Source of the DNA: Ignisphaera sp.
GTDB lineage: Archaea > Thermoproteota > Thermoprotei_A > Sulfolobales > Ignisphaeraceae
Assembly: GCA_038735125.1 (NCBI GenBank)
Contig: JAVYNU010000002.1
Span: forward strand, 98,816-162,815
DNA length: 64,000 nucleotides
Reading direction: 5' to 3'
Part shown: positions 9,419-18,962 of the stretch, piece after piece
Numbering within the stretch: position 1 is the first letter of the stretch
Layout: the number at the start of each line of letters is the position of its first letter
Made by a program: the position numbers and the translations under genes
The notes under the pieces: model-generated
What the model saw: the letters and a program-made list of their open reading frames with translations, nothing else
Database searches by the model: none
What the model was told of the DNA's origin: nothing

Positions 9419-10248
9419 CCTCTCCTCACCCTAATGTCAGCACTCTTAGACAGCAGCCCAGAGACCGCCACATATAGTGTCATCGCAAATGAGGCTATAG
9501 CCATAAACCCTATGAATTCGCCTGGAACCCCCCTCAACGCTATCAGGTAAACTATTTCACAAGACTCTGGAACCGGAGTTGTGTATGCGAAGAACCTTAG
9601 AACAGCTGGCACAAGATTAACTGGGATGTAAACACCAGCACCAGCTAATATGGCAGGTGCTAAAACATTTGCTATTGTCCAGGGCCTTGAAATCCTCGTG
9701 TAAAAGGTTAGTGCAAGGGCTATAACTGTCGCGTAGAACCCTAGGGCGATGGCCGTTATCTCGAAGGCTGCTTCAAGTATCGCAAATGTTGTCAAACCGT
9801 TCAAACCATCTAGATAAGCTAGAATTGGCACTAGATACAATGTTGTTAGAGGTGTCATTATAGCTGGTCTGACAATGGCGTTGGCGATTCCGTATCTGAT
9901 TAAACTTGTGGTCTCCAGTATCATCCACCCAACCTCCATAAATCTAAACTCTGAGAATATTGTTTGGATAACATCGTTTATTGTTATGGCAACTATGTTC
10001 ACTATGCCCGTTACAGAAAGTGCTAGGCTGTAGGCTGTTTTCAAATCCATTTGATGACCGAACATCGAGCTCATTCTACCTACAACTGTGTTGACATCTG
10101 ATATGGTTGCAGGCAGAAATACTACACCTAGTGAGAAAGCCAGTGGCAGTATCCACGAAACTATATAGTCAGAGGCAAATCTTTTGAACCACACAATCTC
10201 CCTATAGGTAAGAGCCTTTAGAATGTTAATGATCATGCCCCTCCCCAA
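9415..10248 (-). CDS. ABC-2 type exporter permease
   Basis: 277 residues with about six membrane segments, pairing with the next gene to form a heterodimeric ABC-2 channel. ATG 10248 overlaps the ATPase stop by 23 bases; a second in-frame ATG at 10236 (Met-Ile-Ile-Asn) would reduce this to 11 bases and is equally credible. Its stop overlaps the start of the downstream permease (four bases), so translation is coupled. Substrate unknown. Confidence 0.8.
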   Translation of the reverse strand: MGRGMIINILKALTYREIVWFKRFASDYIVSWILPLAFSLGVVFLPATISDVNTVVGRMSSMFGHQMDLKTAYSLALSVTGIVNIVAITINDVIQTIFSEFRFMEVGWMILETTSLIRYGIANAIVRPAIMTPLTTLYLVPILAYLDGLNGLTTFAILEAAFEITAIALGFYATVIALALTFYTRISRPWTIANVLAPAILAGAGVYIPVNLVPAVLRFFAYTTPVPESCEIVYLIALRGVPGEFIGFMAIASFAMTLYVAVSGLLSKSADIRVRRG

Positions 10249-11215
10249 TAACAGCTATATAGGCATCCTCAAGCGTTGGCTCCTCGATAATCAAATCAAG
10301 TATTTTCAAATCCAATGATCTGTGCATCTGCATAATGCTCTGCACAACTTCTTCTCTGCTAGCCTTGGTGTAGAAAACAATTTTTGTGGAGCTGTCGAGA
10401 GGCTCGATGCTAGTCTTCTCAATTGGTAAAAAGCTTTTTATTCTCTCGAGAATTTGAGGAGTGTGAAGACCTTCTATTCTTGTAGAGACCTTGAGCATCA
10501 AGCCCAGCTTTGTTTTGAGTTCTGATGGATCTCCAGATGCTATTACACGGCCACTATTTATTATGGTTATTGATGATGCTATCTGCTCTATCTCATACAT
10601 GTTATGACCTGTTATAAGAACTGTTCTACCCTCTTTAGCAAGATCTATGATCAGCTTCCTTACAGCCTTTGCGCTTTCAACATCTAGGCCAAGTGTTGGT
10701 TCATCTAAGAGTAGAACGGGTGGATTGGTTAAAAGAGCTTTTGCTATTGAGAGCCTAGCCCTCATTCCAAGGCTATATGTGTAGTAGGGCCTGTTGTGGG
10801 CATTCATTTCGTAGAGCCCAACAAGCTCGAGAACCTCTTTCGCTCTTCTCCTAGCCTCTTGATAGGAATACCCTTTTAGAAGAGCATAGAAGACAAGGTT
10901 CTCATAGCCACTTAGTGAGGTGTAGAAACCTTTCGAAACATCTAAAACAACGCCAGTAACCCTCCTAGCCTTCTCAGCCTCTCTAACAACATCATAGCCA
11001 TCTACATATGCCCTTCCAGAATCTGGGAGAAGAAGTGTTGCCAGAATCTTGACGAGGGTCGATTTTCCAGCGCCATTAGGGCCTAGAAGAGCATGTATCT
11101 CTCCATTACCCACAGATAGCGAAACCCCCTTCAAAGCCTCGACAACACGCTTCTTCCTAAAACCCTCTTTACTAACATAAGTCTTCTTAATGGCATCAAC
11201 AACTATTCCCTTCAT
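10226..11215 (-). CDS. ABC-2 exporter ATPase (CcmA/DrrA type)
   Basis: 329 residues. Walker A GPNGAGKST is at about residues 44-52, the signature is SLGMRARLSIAKALL, Walker B is VLLLDEPTLGLD, and the switch His sits in ITGHNMYEIE. A C-terminal extension of about 100 residues after the core matches the DUF4162-like tail of DrrA-type ATPases. It energises export through the two permeases encoded directly downstream on the minus strand. Its start region faces the start of a RecA-like gene on the plus strand, so the 110 bases between them hold two divergent promoters. Confidence 0.9.
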   Translation of the reverse strand: MKGIVVDAIKKTYVSKEGFRKKRVVEALKGVSLSVGNGEIHALLGPNGAGKSTLVKILATLLLPDSGRAYVDGYDVVREAEKARRVTGVVLDVSKGFYTSLSGYENLVFYALLKGYSYQEARRRAKEVLELVGLYEMNAHNRPYYTYSLGMRARLSIAKALLTNPPVLLLDEPTLGLDVESAKAVRKLIIDLAKEGRTVLITGHNMYEIEQIASSITIINSGRVIASGDPSELKTKLGLMLKVSTRIEGLHTPQILERIKSFLPIEKTSIEPLDSSTKIVFYTKASREEVVQSIMQMHRSLDLKILDLIIEEPTLEDAYIAVIGEGHDH

Positions 11216-11324
11216 TTACAACAACCATGCTAGAGCATTCATTTCATTCTACATTTCAAAGACTGAGAATAATGTTCTTCATAAACTTAAAAGTTTTGCT
11301 GTGGATAAGATTCTGGTCTTCCAC

Positions 11325-12083
11325 ATGTCTATATTGATGCTGAGCTCAGAGCCATTGAAAACAATGTTTCCTGGGGGGATACCCAGAAACTCGTTCATTA
11401 TCATAGCCGGCAAAAGCGGTTCTGGCAAAAGTGTGCTTCTCGCAAAAATTGTTGGGAGCATTCTTCAGTTAGAAGAACCTGTTTTATACCTTGCTCTAGA
11501 CGATGATCCCAAGACTGTTGCTCTGCAACTTGAAAGCCTGAAGATAAACGTTATAGAGTATGTAAAAAAGGGGATGTTTTTTATTGTAGATGGTTATAGT
11601 GAGAGGATAAGAGACAGAGACTTCAAGTCACATATATCTGTAATAGCCAAGGTGAACCCCCAGAACATTGAGCATGTAATTGAAACGCTTTTAGGTATCG
11701 CAAATGACATGGGTCTAGAGAGCAAAGGCCTTATAGCAATAGATTCCCTAAACGAGTTTCTAAGCTTCTACAAAGTAATGGACTTGGCGGAGCATATAAA
11801 AGTCATTAGAGCGAACTTTTCAAAAGCTAGAAACATTATAACAGTTGCAACGCTGCATACATCGACACCCCAGGCAAGGGAGTTGCTAGCAAATATTGAG
11901 CACAATGTAGATGGGGTTATAATAGCTGGGAAGGTGTGGTATACAACACAGCAAAAGGTTAGAGATGTTTTGTGGAGAGCTATGGTGAAGAAACTGAAAA
12001 TGACTAGGCATAACCTTGACTGGGTTTACTATACATTTAGCGAAGATGGAGACATAAGGGTTGTTCGCCAATTACAAATGTGA
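11325..12083 (+). CDS. RecA/KaiC-superfamily ATPase
   Basis: About 252 residues with Walker A AGKSGSGKSVLL near residue 28 and a Walker B-like segment LIAIDSLNEFL, the layout of single-domain KaiC-like/RadA-related ATPases common in archaea (sometimes annotated GvpD-like). The longer open frame starts at 11190 inside the divergent ABC ATPase gene, so I prefer ATG 11325; a TATA-like CTTAAAAG at 11287-11294 lies about 35 bases before it, consistent with a near-leaderless message. GTG 11301 is an alternative. Such proteins are thought to be signalling or regulatory ATPases; the specific role is unknown. Confidence 0.75.
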   Translation: MSILMLSSEPLKTMFPGGIPRNSFIIIAGKSGSGKSVLLAKIVGSILQLEEPVLYLALDDDPKTVALQLESLKINVIEYVKKGMFFIVDGYSERIRDRDFKSHISVIAKVNPQNIEHVIETLLGIANDMGLESKGLIAIDSLNEFLSFYKVMDLAEHIKVIRANFSKARNIITVATLHTSTPQARELLANIEHNVDGVIIAGKVWYTTQQKVRDVLWRAMVKKLKMTRHNLDWVYYTFSEDGDIRVVRQLQM

Positions 12084-12201
12084 TTAAGAGATTCTATTAC
12101 GTAACATAACATAAATAATTGCTCGAAATCTCCATACTTGGTTTCAGATATAAATACAGTTTATTTACTTTCTCAAGAATCATAAGATCTGGTGATATAT
12201 T

Positions 12202-13536
12202 TTGACTAGAAGGGTAGTGGTTATAGGTGCAGGTGGCAGGGATATACATAACTTTATAGCTGTGTTGAAGAGGGATCCCAGTGTAGAGGTTGTAGCATTT
12301 CTGTTCACGCAAATACCAGGTGCTGAATTTAGAAGAATTCCTAGGTTTGTCGCTGGTGATAGATACCCTAGTGGCATCCCCATATATCCTCTGGATATGC
12401 TTCCAAATATTGTCAAGTTCTATGGTGTTGACGAGGCTATTCTATGTGTAAGTGATTTGACTTATGAGGAGCTTGGCAGAATAATATCATATGTTCTCTC
12501 AACAGGTTGCAACTTCAGGATTCTGGGCTTGAGAGAAACCATGTTGGATTCGATAAAACCTGTAATAGCAGTTACAGCAACCAAGACCGGAGCTGGAAAG
12601 AGCACAGTTTCAAAGGTTGTTGTTCAAGAGCTTAGAAGAAGGGGGTTGAAGGTGTCAGTTATTAGACACCCCATGATATACAGGGACTTTGGAACGCAGC
12701 TAGTCCAAGTGTTCAAGAGTTTAGATGACTTAGATAAGTATGGTGTTACGGTAGAGGAGAGAGAAGAGATAGAGCCTCACCTAGAACTTGGGTCAAGAGT
12801 CTTATTAGGTGTGGACTATGCAAGTATTCTCATAGAGGCTGAGAAGCTTGGAGATGTGATACTGTGGGATGGCGGAAATAATGATTGGCCATTCTATAGA
12901 CCATGGTACTGGATTACTGTAACAGACGGTACAAGACCTGGAATAGAGGTTAATGCATATCCAGGCGAGGTCAACATAAGACTAGCTGATGCTATAATAA
13001 TAACTAAGGTTGGGGAGGCAAAAGAGGACGACATTAATAAAATTATTGATAATGTAAGGAAGATAAATAAAGACGCGCATATAGTCAAAGCAGATTTCGT
13101 TGTGGAGGTTGACAATGTCAATGAGATCTCGGGTAAAAGAGTTGTTGTAGTTGAGGATGCTCCGACAGTCACGCATGGAGGTCTGCCTTATGGAGCTGGA
13201 TACATAGCGGCAAAGAAGTTTGGAGCTATGGTTATCAATCCAAGAGATTATGCTGTTGGCTATATAAAAAAGATTTATGAGCTCTATACCGGCATAGGGC
13301 CCGTAGTACCAAGCTTGGGCTATACACCCCAGCAACTGAAGGATCTTGAAGAGACTATAAACAGGGTTCCTGCAGATGCTGTTGTACTGGGGACACCAGC
13401 AAGAATAGAAAGAATTATAAAAATCAACAAACCAGTGGTAAGAGTATTCTGGCATATGAAAATAGTTGAAGGGCCATCTATAGAAGCGCTTGTAGATGAA
13501 TTCCTCTCTAGAACAGCACCCAAGAACATTTATTAA
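12202..13536 (+). CDS. Cyclic 2,3-diphosphoglycerate synthetase-like P-loop protein (COG2403)
   Basis: 444 residues. Residues 1-30 have a nucleotide-binding VVVIGAGGRDIHNF motif, and about residue 128 onward has a P-loop ATKTGAGKSTVSKVV within a GTPase/ATPase domain, followed by LWDGGNNDWPFY. This two-part design is that of the COG2403 family, which includes the cyclic 2,3-diphosphoglycerate synthetases of thermophilic methanogens; most crenarchaeal members have no proven role. The TTG start is supported by a GGTGAT ribosome-binding site at 12191-12196, five bases before it. A class II amidotransferase follows 46 bases downstream. cDPG synthesis is possible but not shown. Confidence 0.7.
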   Translation: MTRRVVVIGAGGRDIHNFIAVLKRDPSVEVVAFLFTQIPGAEFRRIPRFVAGDRYPSGIPIYPLDMLPNIVKFYGVDEAILCVSDLTYEELGRIISYVLSTGCNFRILGLRETMLDSIKPVIAVTATKTGAGKSTVSKVVVQELRRRGLKVSVIRHPMIYRDFGTQLVQVFKSLDDLDKYGVTVEEREEIEPHLELGSRVLLGVDYASILIEAEKLGDVILWDGGNNDWPFYRPWYWITVTDGTRPGIEVNAYPGEVNIRLADAIIITKVGEAKEDDINKIIDNVRKINKDAHIVKADFVVEVDNVNEISGKRVVVVEDAPTVTHGGLPYGAGYIAAKKFGAMVINPRDYAVGYIKKIYELYTGIGPVVPSLGYTPQQLKDLEETINRVPADAVVLGTPARIERIIKINKPVVRVFWHMKIVEGPSIEALVDEFLSRTAPKNIY

Positions 13537-13582
13537 TATACAAATCACTAATAACGTAAAAACCGCATAGGTGGATAGATAG

Positions 13583-14413
13583 ATGTGTAGAATACTTCAC
13601 TTTGTAGGTCTTGGCAAAACAGGTAATTTAATCAGGGTTGTAAGGGGGTTTAAACTTGCAACGCAATATGATGTTATTCTTGATAGGGTTAGAAGGGGTA
13701 GGAGAGCCCATAATCATGGCTGGGGAGTAGCATATGTATTTATGAAATTTGGTGAGATGGGATTTGCACACTATAAAACAGCGCTACCGCTATTAGATGA
13801 AGACATTAGAAGATTTGTTAAAAGTATTCCAATGGATTTGCAATGGATTCACATGGTAATGCATAGCAGATTAACGACATTGGAACCAATAAATATGTTT
13901 AATTCTCATCCATTTTACATAAACATACCTGGAAAACTCCATTTGTGGTTTGCACACAACGGCTCTGTCAATAAGAATTTGCTTGCGAAAGAGCTTGGAT
14001 TAGAAGATCTTGCAAGTAGTTATGCCGATTCGTTCTTTATTGCATATTGGATTGCAAAAAAGGTTGATAGCATAGATGCAGACTCTTTGTCGAGAACATT
14101 GAGCAGACTTATAGAGATGGGGGCTGTTGAAACGTCTCTCAATAGTGTTGGTATAATGATTGATGAGAAAAATAATAAGGTTGTATCATTCTCTCTGAAT
14201 TATATAGCTGGCGAAGGTGAAAAGAACAGAGACTATTACCAGTTATTAAGAATCACACCAAATCAGAACAGCGTGGTCATAGCTTCTTCGACTATAGGCT
14301 ACTACCTTAAGAGCCTATTTGGATGGAGGGGCGAGCCGTTGGATAATGGGGAGATAGATTTCATTGAGATTAGAGACAGTTCGATAGAATTGAAGAGAGT
14401 GAAGGTTATATAA
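13583..14413 (+). CDS. Class II glutamine amidotransferase-like protein
   Basis: 276 residues beginning Met-Cys-Arg-Ile-Leu, with Cys2 as the expected N-terminal nucleophile after Met removal (Ntn hydrolase fold). Later motifs, such as the NHGWG-like HNHGWGVAYV, MHSRLTTLEP and FAHNGSVN, match the substrate-channel and oxyanion elements of GATase_4/YafJ-type proteins. These split glutamine to ammonia or act as gamma-glutamyl amidases; no synthase partner domain is attached. It follows the cDPG synthetase-like gene on the same strand and converges with an M50 protease gene, overlapping its end by eight bases. Confidence 0.8.
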   Translation: MCRILHFVGLGKTGNLIRVVRGFKLATQYDVILDRVRRGRRAHNHGWGVAYVFMKFGEMGFAHYKTALPLLDEDIRRFVKSIPMDLQWIHMVMHSRLTTLEPINMFNSHPFYINIPGKLHLWFAHNGSVNKNLLAKELGLEDLASSYADSFFIAYWIAKKVDSIDADSLSRTLSRLIEMGAVETSLNSVGIMIDEKNNKVVSFSLNYIAGEGEKNRDYYQLLRITPNQNSVVIASSTIGYYLKSLFGWRGEPLDNGEIDFIEIRDSSIELKRVKVI

Positions 14414-14972
14414 AAAGTATGTAGAGTATGAAAGAAACTATGGATAAGAGCATTGATAACCCCCATCTAGTAACATCATACCTGAAAACCTTGTACCCAT
14501 CGAGAGGCGGTATGGGCAGTAAATTGAATAGTGCTAAAAAAGAGTTTACATAGCCTACAACACGAGCATAAACAGAGATTCTCGGAACCATCGATAGTGG
14601 TATGCATATCAACGATATTATTGCGTTAGTTATGGGACCTGCAATAGCGATGCTAGATTCTATTGACGGTAAATAGATTGGCATATAAATTTCGACAGCC
14701 CCAGGAGCAACAAAAACAAGTGCTCCACGAGAAGCTATGGCAAGAACAAGAGACATTAAAAGACCCAGGTACCAAGCTCTATAAACGGCGAAAACGCCCT
14801 TGGATTTGGCAACGGATCTATGGGCAAGTTCATGGAAAACAAATGCGGTTATTGTGGCGAGGAGGTAGGCAAGCAACATTTCATAGTTGAGTGGATTAAA
14901 ATAGGGAAGAGAAAATATTACGAAGACAACAGAAGCAGACACTATGAGATCAAAGATCTCTCTAACATTCAT
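14406..14972 (-). CDS. Site-2 protease family (M50) membrane zinc metalloprotease
   Basis: 188 residues, mostly hydrophobic. The zinc motif HELAH is at residues 47-51 inside a transmembrane segment, and the second conserved site NLLPIPPLDGYK supplies the Asp ligand. This is the minimal core of intramembrane site-2 proteases, with no PDZ domain visible. Such proteases cut membrane-bound regulators or signal remnants; the target is unknown. The C-terminal end overlaps the end of the convergent amidotransferase gene by eight bases. Confidence 0.85.
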   Translation of the reverse strand: MNVREIFDLIVSASVVFVIFSLPYFNPLNYEMLLAYLLATITAFVFHELAHRSVAKSKGVFAVYRAWYLGLLMSLVLAIASRGALVFVAPGAVEIYMPIYLPSIESSIAIAGPITNAIISLICIPLSMVPRISVYARVVGYVNSFLALFNLLPIPPLDGYKVFRYDVTRWGLSMLLSIVSFILYILFI

Positions 14973-15202
14973 AGTGCATCACCATCCGACAAATGCCTTC
15001 TCATCATGGTTCAGACCCAGGGGTACTCTTCACAATATGTACAACCACTAAAAATATTTTTCCGCAACTTAAAATCTCTGCTAATCTAGTATATCATGTA
15101 TTATTAATAGTATATTCATTTGATTTGATTAAACACCACACCTAAGAGCCCTTTTATTAAAGACGTAACAGTTGTGATCCCATCACCTATGTCTAGGCAA
15201 AA

Positions 15203-15211
15203 ACTTATAAA
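15203..15211 (+). promoter_or_regulatory. TATA box for the MscS-like gene
   Basis: ACTTATAAA-type element about 35-40 bases before the TTG start at 15245, in an AT-rich leader. A purine stretch just upstream could serve as BRE. Assigned by spacing and sequence only. Confidence 0.5.
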
Positions 15212-15244
15212 GTCTTCCAAAAATCTAGTTGCTGGGTATCCTAG

Positions 15245-16084
15245 TTGAGTAGTGTAGGAGATGTGTTGAGCGGGTTATGGCAGTCTTTTGTAGCTGTCCT
15301 TCCGAATTTGATTGCTGCATTGATATGGATTGTTGTTGGTATTGTCATAGGGTATGTGGTTGGTAAAATAGTTAATAAGGTTATCGACAAATATATTGAG
15401 AAGCCTTTGCTAAGAACAGATATTGGAAAGAGTATAGCTGTGTTAGAACTTGATTTATCGAGTCTTATTGGTGGTTTGACTATGGCTTTTATCGTAGCTT
15501 TATCACTTGTTGTGGCTATCGGCTATATCCCCCTTGGTGGTGATGGGGGCGCTCTCATATATTCTGTTGTTTCTTACATACCCTATCTTATCGGCGGTGT
15601 TGCTGTCATAGCTCTTGGCACCATATTGTCTATAATGCTTTCAAAATACTTAGGCTCGACTCTCTCTAGAAGCTGGGGAGATTCATATAAATACCTGATC
15701 AGCTTGATAGAGAATGTGATACTGGTTGGCTTGATAGCTATAATGCTAACAGTTGCATTCACCTTATTTAAACTTCCATCAGAGATGATATACCCCCTGC
15801 TTGTAGGTATTGTGGCTATTGCCATAGGTGTCATAATAGTTATTGATGTGTCTAAAATGATTTTGCAAGAGCATCCAGACTTTGCAAAGGTTGCACCATA
15901 TCTCCAGTTCATTGTGATGCTATCATTTATACTAGTTGGATTAGCCGCTATATTTGGTAGATATGGTTATGTAGGCGATGTGCTGAAAATGCTTTCAATA
16001 GGAATAGCAATAGCATTTGGAATCGTTCTTATACCAGTTGCCTTCTATCTCGTCAAATCGGTTTTAATAGAGGTAAGAAAATAA
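15245..16084 (+). CDS. MscS-like multi-helix membrane protein (conserved TM helix family)
   Basis: 279 residues with about five to six hydrophobic helices. The first 80 residues (LIAALIWIVVGIVIGYVVGK, then a K/D-rich turn and SLIGGLTMAF) match the conserved transmembrane repeat found at the N terminus of some small-conductance mechanosensitive channels. The MscS beta domain itself is not visible, so gating activity is unproven. TTG start; a TATA box precedes it at the right distance. It stands alone between convergent and unrelated genes. Confidence 0.65.
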   Translation: MSSVGDVLSGLWQSFVAVLPNLIAALIWIVVGIVIGYVVGKIVNKVIDKYIEKPLLRTDIGKSIAVLELDLSSLIGGLTMAFIVALSLVVAIGYIPLGGDGGALIYSVVSYIPYLIGGVAVIALGTILSIMLSKYLGSTLSRSWGDSYKYLISLIENVILVGLIAIMLTVAFTLFKLPSEMIYPLLVGIVAIAIGVIIVIDVSKMILQEHPDFAKVAPYLQFIVMLSFILVGLAAIFGRYGYVGDVLKMLSIGIAIAFGIVLIPVAFYLVKSVLIEVRK

Positions 16085-16121
16085 AAACTCTCTTATTAAT
16101 CCTATACCTGGTGCAGGAAAT

Positions 16122-17552
16122 TTGGAGGATTTGCTATTGTATGCCTTGCAGGTTGCTGAGGAGGCTGGGGCAAAATATGCTGAAGCTAGGTATCATAGCG
16201 TAGAGTTGCAAGGTATGAGTTCTAGGAATGGAGCACTAATATCTGCATATAGCGAGTTAAGCGAAGGGATTGCAATAAGGGTTTTGGTTGATGGTGTTCT
16301 AGGATTTGCATCGACAAACAATTTGAGTAGAGACAGCATTAGAGAGGTTGTTCAAAAGGCTGTTGCAAGGGCGAGAACACATAGGAATGCGGTTAAAAAG
16401 CCTATTGAATTGTCAGAGGCGAGACTTGGTAGAGTTAAATACTCTGTGAATCCTGTGAAGAAATTCTCTGATATTGATGTTGAAGAGAAGATTAGTCTAC
16501 ACAAGCTATTTTGGGACTCAGCGTCAAATTCTGTTAAAGAGGCGAAGGTTCCAGTAGCAACACTTTCGTATACAGAGTGGGTTGAGAAGAAGGTTGTAGT
16601 TAATAGTGATGGAGCCTATGTGGAGAGCTCTATTCCAAGAATATCCATATACTACAACATCGTGGCTCATCACCCTCAAAAAGGCTATATCCAAAGGCTA
16701 GAGACTTTAGGGGCTTCAGGTGGCCTGGAATGGCTTGAGAAGTGGAATGTTGTTGGGGCTGCTGCTGATGAGGCTAGAAAGCTTGAGGAGATACTTCTAA
16801 CAGCTGTAGAGCCTCCAAAAGATAGTGTGCCAGTTGTTGTTGGCAGTGAAATAGTTGCTCTAATAGTTCATGAGAGCTGTGGTCATCCAAGCGAGGCTGA
16901 TAGGATACTTGGTAGAGAGGCTGCCCAGGCTGGGAGAAGCTTTATAAAACCTAGTATGATTGGTTATAGGATAGGAAATGAGAATGCGACTGTAATTGAT
17001 GACCCTACAATCCCTGGTAGCTATGGCTACTATCTATATGATGACGAGGGTGTTGCTGCCAGACCCCGCTATCTGTATAAAGAGGGGTTAATAAACGAGT
17101 TTCTGCATAATAGAGAGACAGCGAAGATATTTGGTGTTGAAAGCAATGCAGCTGCCAGGGCCATGGACTATACAAGCGAGCCTATAGTGAGAATGGCCAA
17201 CACATATCTAAAACCAGGTGACCACAGATTCGAGGAGCTCTTAGAGGATGTAAAGCTGGGGGTATATATTAAAAGCTATATGGAGTGGAACATAGACGAC
17301 GAGAGGTGGAGCCAGAGATATGTTGGTTTAGAGGCTTATCTGATCGAGCATGGGGAGCTGACAAAGCTTGTTAGAAACCCTGTTTTAGAGCTTACAACAA
17401 AATCCTTTTATAGCAGTATAGATGCTGTTGGAAAAGAGCTTAGATTCTATGCTGGGACATGTGGTAAGGGTGAACCTATGCAGGGTGTCCCAGTATGGTT
17501 TGGAGGACCAGATGTGAGGCTAAAGAATATTAGGCTTGGGGTGGCAATATGA
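16122..17552 (+). CDS. tldD: TldD metalloprotease subunit
   Basis: 476 residues, full length for the family. The zinc-binding HExxxH motif is present as His250-Glu251-x3-His255, followed by a conserved SEADR/GREAAQAG segment. TldD pairs with the catalytically inert TldE/PmbA to form a protease that trims unfolded or small peptides inside its closed chamber. The partner gene starts within the last codons (ATGATG overlap at 17549-17552), which confirms the pair. The start TTG 16122 follows a purine-rich AGGAAA stretch and keeps the N terminus in register with family members. Confidence 0.93.
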   Translation: MEDLLLYALQVAEEAGAKYAEARYHSVELQGMSSRNGALISAYSELSEGIAIRVLVDGVLGFASTNNLSRDSIREVVQKAVARARTHRNAVKKPIELSEARLGRVKYSVNPVKKFSDIDVEEKISLHKLFWDSASNSVKEAKVPVATLSYTEWVEKKVVVNSDGAYVESSIPRISIYYNIVAHHPQKGYIQRLETLGASGGLEWLEKWNVVGAAADEARKLEEILLTAVEPPKDSVPVVVGSEIVALIVHESCGHPSEADRILGREAAQAGRSFIKPSMIGYRIGNENATVIDDPTIPGSYGYYLYDDEGVAARPRYLYKEGLINEFLHNRETAKIFGVESNAAARAMDYTSEPIVRMANTYLKPGDHRFEELLEDVKLGVYIKSYMEWNIDDERWSQRYVGLEAYLIEHGELTKLVRNPVLELTTKSFYSSIDAVGKELRFYAGTCGKGEPMQGVPVWFGGPDVRLKNIRLGVAI

Positions 17553-18892
17553 TGAAAATAGATGTTGATTTTATAGCCAAGCTTGTAAATGAACTTAGCA
17601 AAAAAGGTTTTGACGACGTAGCTGTCAAAGCGATGATAACAGATACTATAATGAGTAAAATAGCTAATAGCGAGGTTAGCGTGGTTCAGAACTGGAAGAG
17701 GGTTGGTGTAGATCTTTACCTAGCTAAGGAGAAGAGGATATTTGTTCTCAGATTCGAGCCAAAAAGTCTTGAAGAGCTCTACAAACCAGTTGAAACATTA
17801 TTGACATTGTCTAGAAAGATAGAGGAATCATCTATCTATGCGCCCCTGCCTGAGCCAACCAAGATTACATATAGTGAAGAGGTCTTTGATAAGGGGATAC
17901 ATGATGGTATGGACAACATCGGCAAGCTCGCCGAAATGTTTATAGAAGTTGCCCACAGAGAGAAGAAGATAGATAGCGTCGCTGGAATGCTTCAAATGAG
18001 TGAAACAGAAACTGTTTTAGCAACATCTAAGGGAGCATTGCTAGAGGAGAGAAAGACGTTTCTGCAAAGCTATCTTAGAGCATTTGCGGAACCAGATGGA
18101 AGTGGGCAGTGGTGTTTCACATCAACGTTTCTAGACACTAAAGAGCTTGAGACAATGGCTTTTATAGCATCTAGATACGCTGTAGAGTCTAGAAATAGAA
18201 GCGTGATTGAGCCAGGTGTTTACGATGTTATTCTAAGCCCCATGGTCTTTGGCAATCTACTTGAATATATAGTTTCAATGGCATCAGCATACTCGGTTGT
18301 AATGGGCTGGTCGATGTTCATGAAGAACAAGCCTGGGGATAAGGTGGCATCAGAGCATCTAACAGTTTTGGACGAGCCAAGAAACAGGGAACTACCCAAT
18401 TACAGAAGCTTTGATGATGAGGCCCTAGAGACATTTAACAAGCCAATCATAGAGAATGGCATTCTAAAGACATTTCTACATAATACAAAAACAGCCAGAT
18501 TGCTGGGGGCAAGCTCAACAGCTAATGCTGGTTGGATTAGCCCAGAACCGTGGAACATAGTTGTGAGACCTGGCAATACAACACTAGATGAGATGATATC
18601 AGAGATTAGGAGGGGTATTCTAATAACAAATAACTGGTATACAAGACTTCAAAACTATGTTGAAGGATTATTCTCTACAGTTGCCAGAGATGCTATATTC
18701 TATATAGAGAATGGTAGAATAGTTAAGCCAGTTACAAAAATTAGGATAGCAGATAAACTCCCGAATATACTGAACAATATTGAAATGATGGAGAAGGAAT
18801 TGTATAAGATCCAGTGGTGGGAGGTTTCAACACCGTCAAAGATACCGTTCGTACTTATAAGAAACATAAATACGTCTAAGCATATGATATAA
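17549..18892 (+). CDS. tldE: TldE/PmbA partner subunit
   Basis: 447 residues of the PmbA/TldE half of the TldD-TldE protease. It shares the fold but lacks the HExxxH motif, as expected for the non-catalytic partner; conserved family blocks include VILSPMVFGNLLEY and the late TFLHNTKTARLLGASSTANA. Its start overlaps the tldD stop by four bases, so the two are translated together and should assemble 1:1. A run of T residues after the stop is a likely terminator shared with the opposing gene. Confidence 0.92.
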   Translation: MMKIDVDFIAKLVNELSKKGFDDVAVKAMITDTIMSKIANSEVSVVQNWKRVGVDLYLAKEKRIFVLRFEPKSLEELYKPVETLLTLSRKIEESSIYAPLPEPTKITYSEEVFDKGIHDGMDNIGKLAEMFIEVAHREKKIDSVAGMLQMSETETVLATSKGALLEERKTFLQSYLRAFAEPDGSGQWCFTSTFLDTKELETMAFIASRYAVESRNRSVIEPGVYDVILSPMVFGNLLEYIVSMASAYSVVMGWSMFMKNKPGDKVASEHLTVLDEPRNRELPNYRSFDDEALETFNKPIIENGILKTFLHNTKTARLLGASSTANAGWISPEPWNIVVRPGNTTLDEMISEIRRGILITNNWYTRLQNYVEGLFSTVARDAIFYIENGRIVKPVTKIRIADKLPNILNNIEMMEKELYKIQWWEVSTPSKIPFVLIRNINTSKHMI

Positions 18893-18927
18893 ACGATATA
18901 AACTGTGGTTTATGTGCCGTAGACACA

Positions 18928-18955
18928 GCTAAAATTTTTATAAAATTTTTTATGT
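18928..18955. terminator. Bidirectional A/T-run terminator between tldE and the opposing gene
   Basis: Between two convergent genes (ends at 18892 and 18963) lie T-runs readable on both strands (AATTTTTAT ... AATTTTTTATG). Archaeal termination commonly uses such U-tracts without a hairpin. Inferred from position and composition. Confidence 0.45.
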
Positions 18956-18962
18956 AGCGGAT

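Noticed and set aside
11190..11324. Longer start for the RecA/KaiC-like gene
   Set aside because: It would overlap the divergent ABC ATPase start and place the TATA box inside the coding sequence.
12982..13548. 188-residue minus-strand frame
   Set aside because: Antisense shadow of the cDPG synthetase-like gene; Cys/Tyr/Ile-rich composition unlike real proteins here.
14973..15040. Possible C/D box sRNA (minus: CTGA followed by ATGATGA)
   Set aside because: A C-like and a D'-like box are present, but no proper D box follows at guide distance, and it runs into the M50 protease start.
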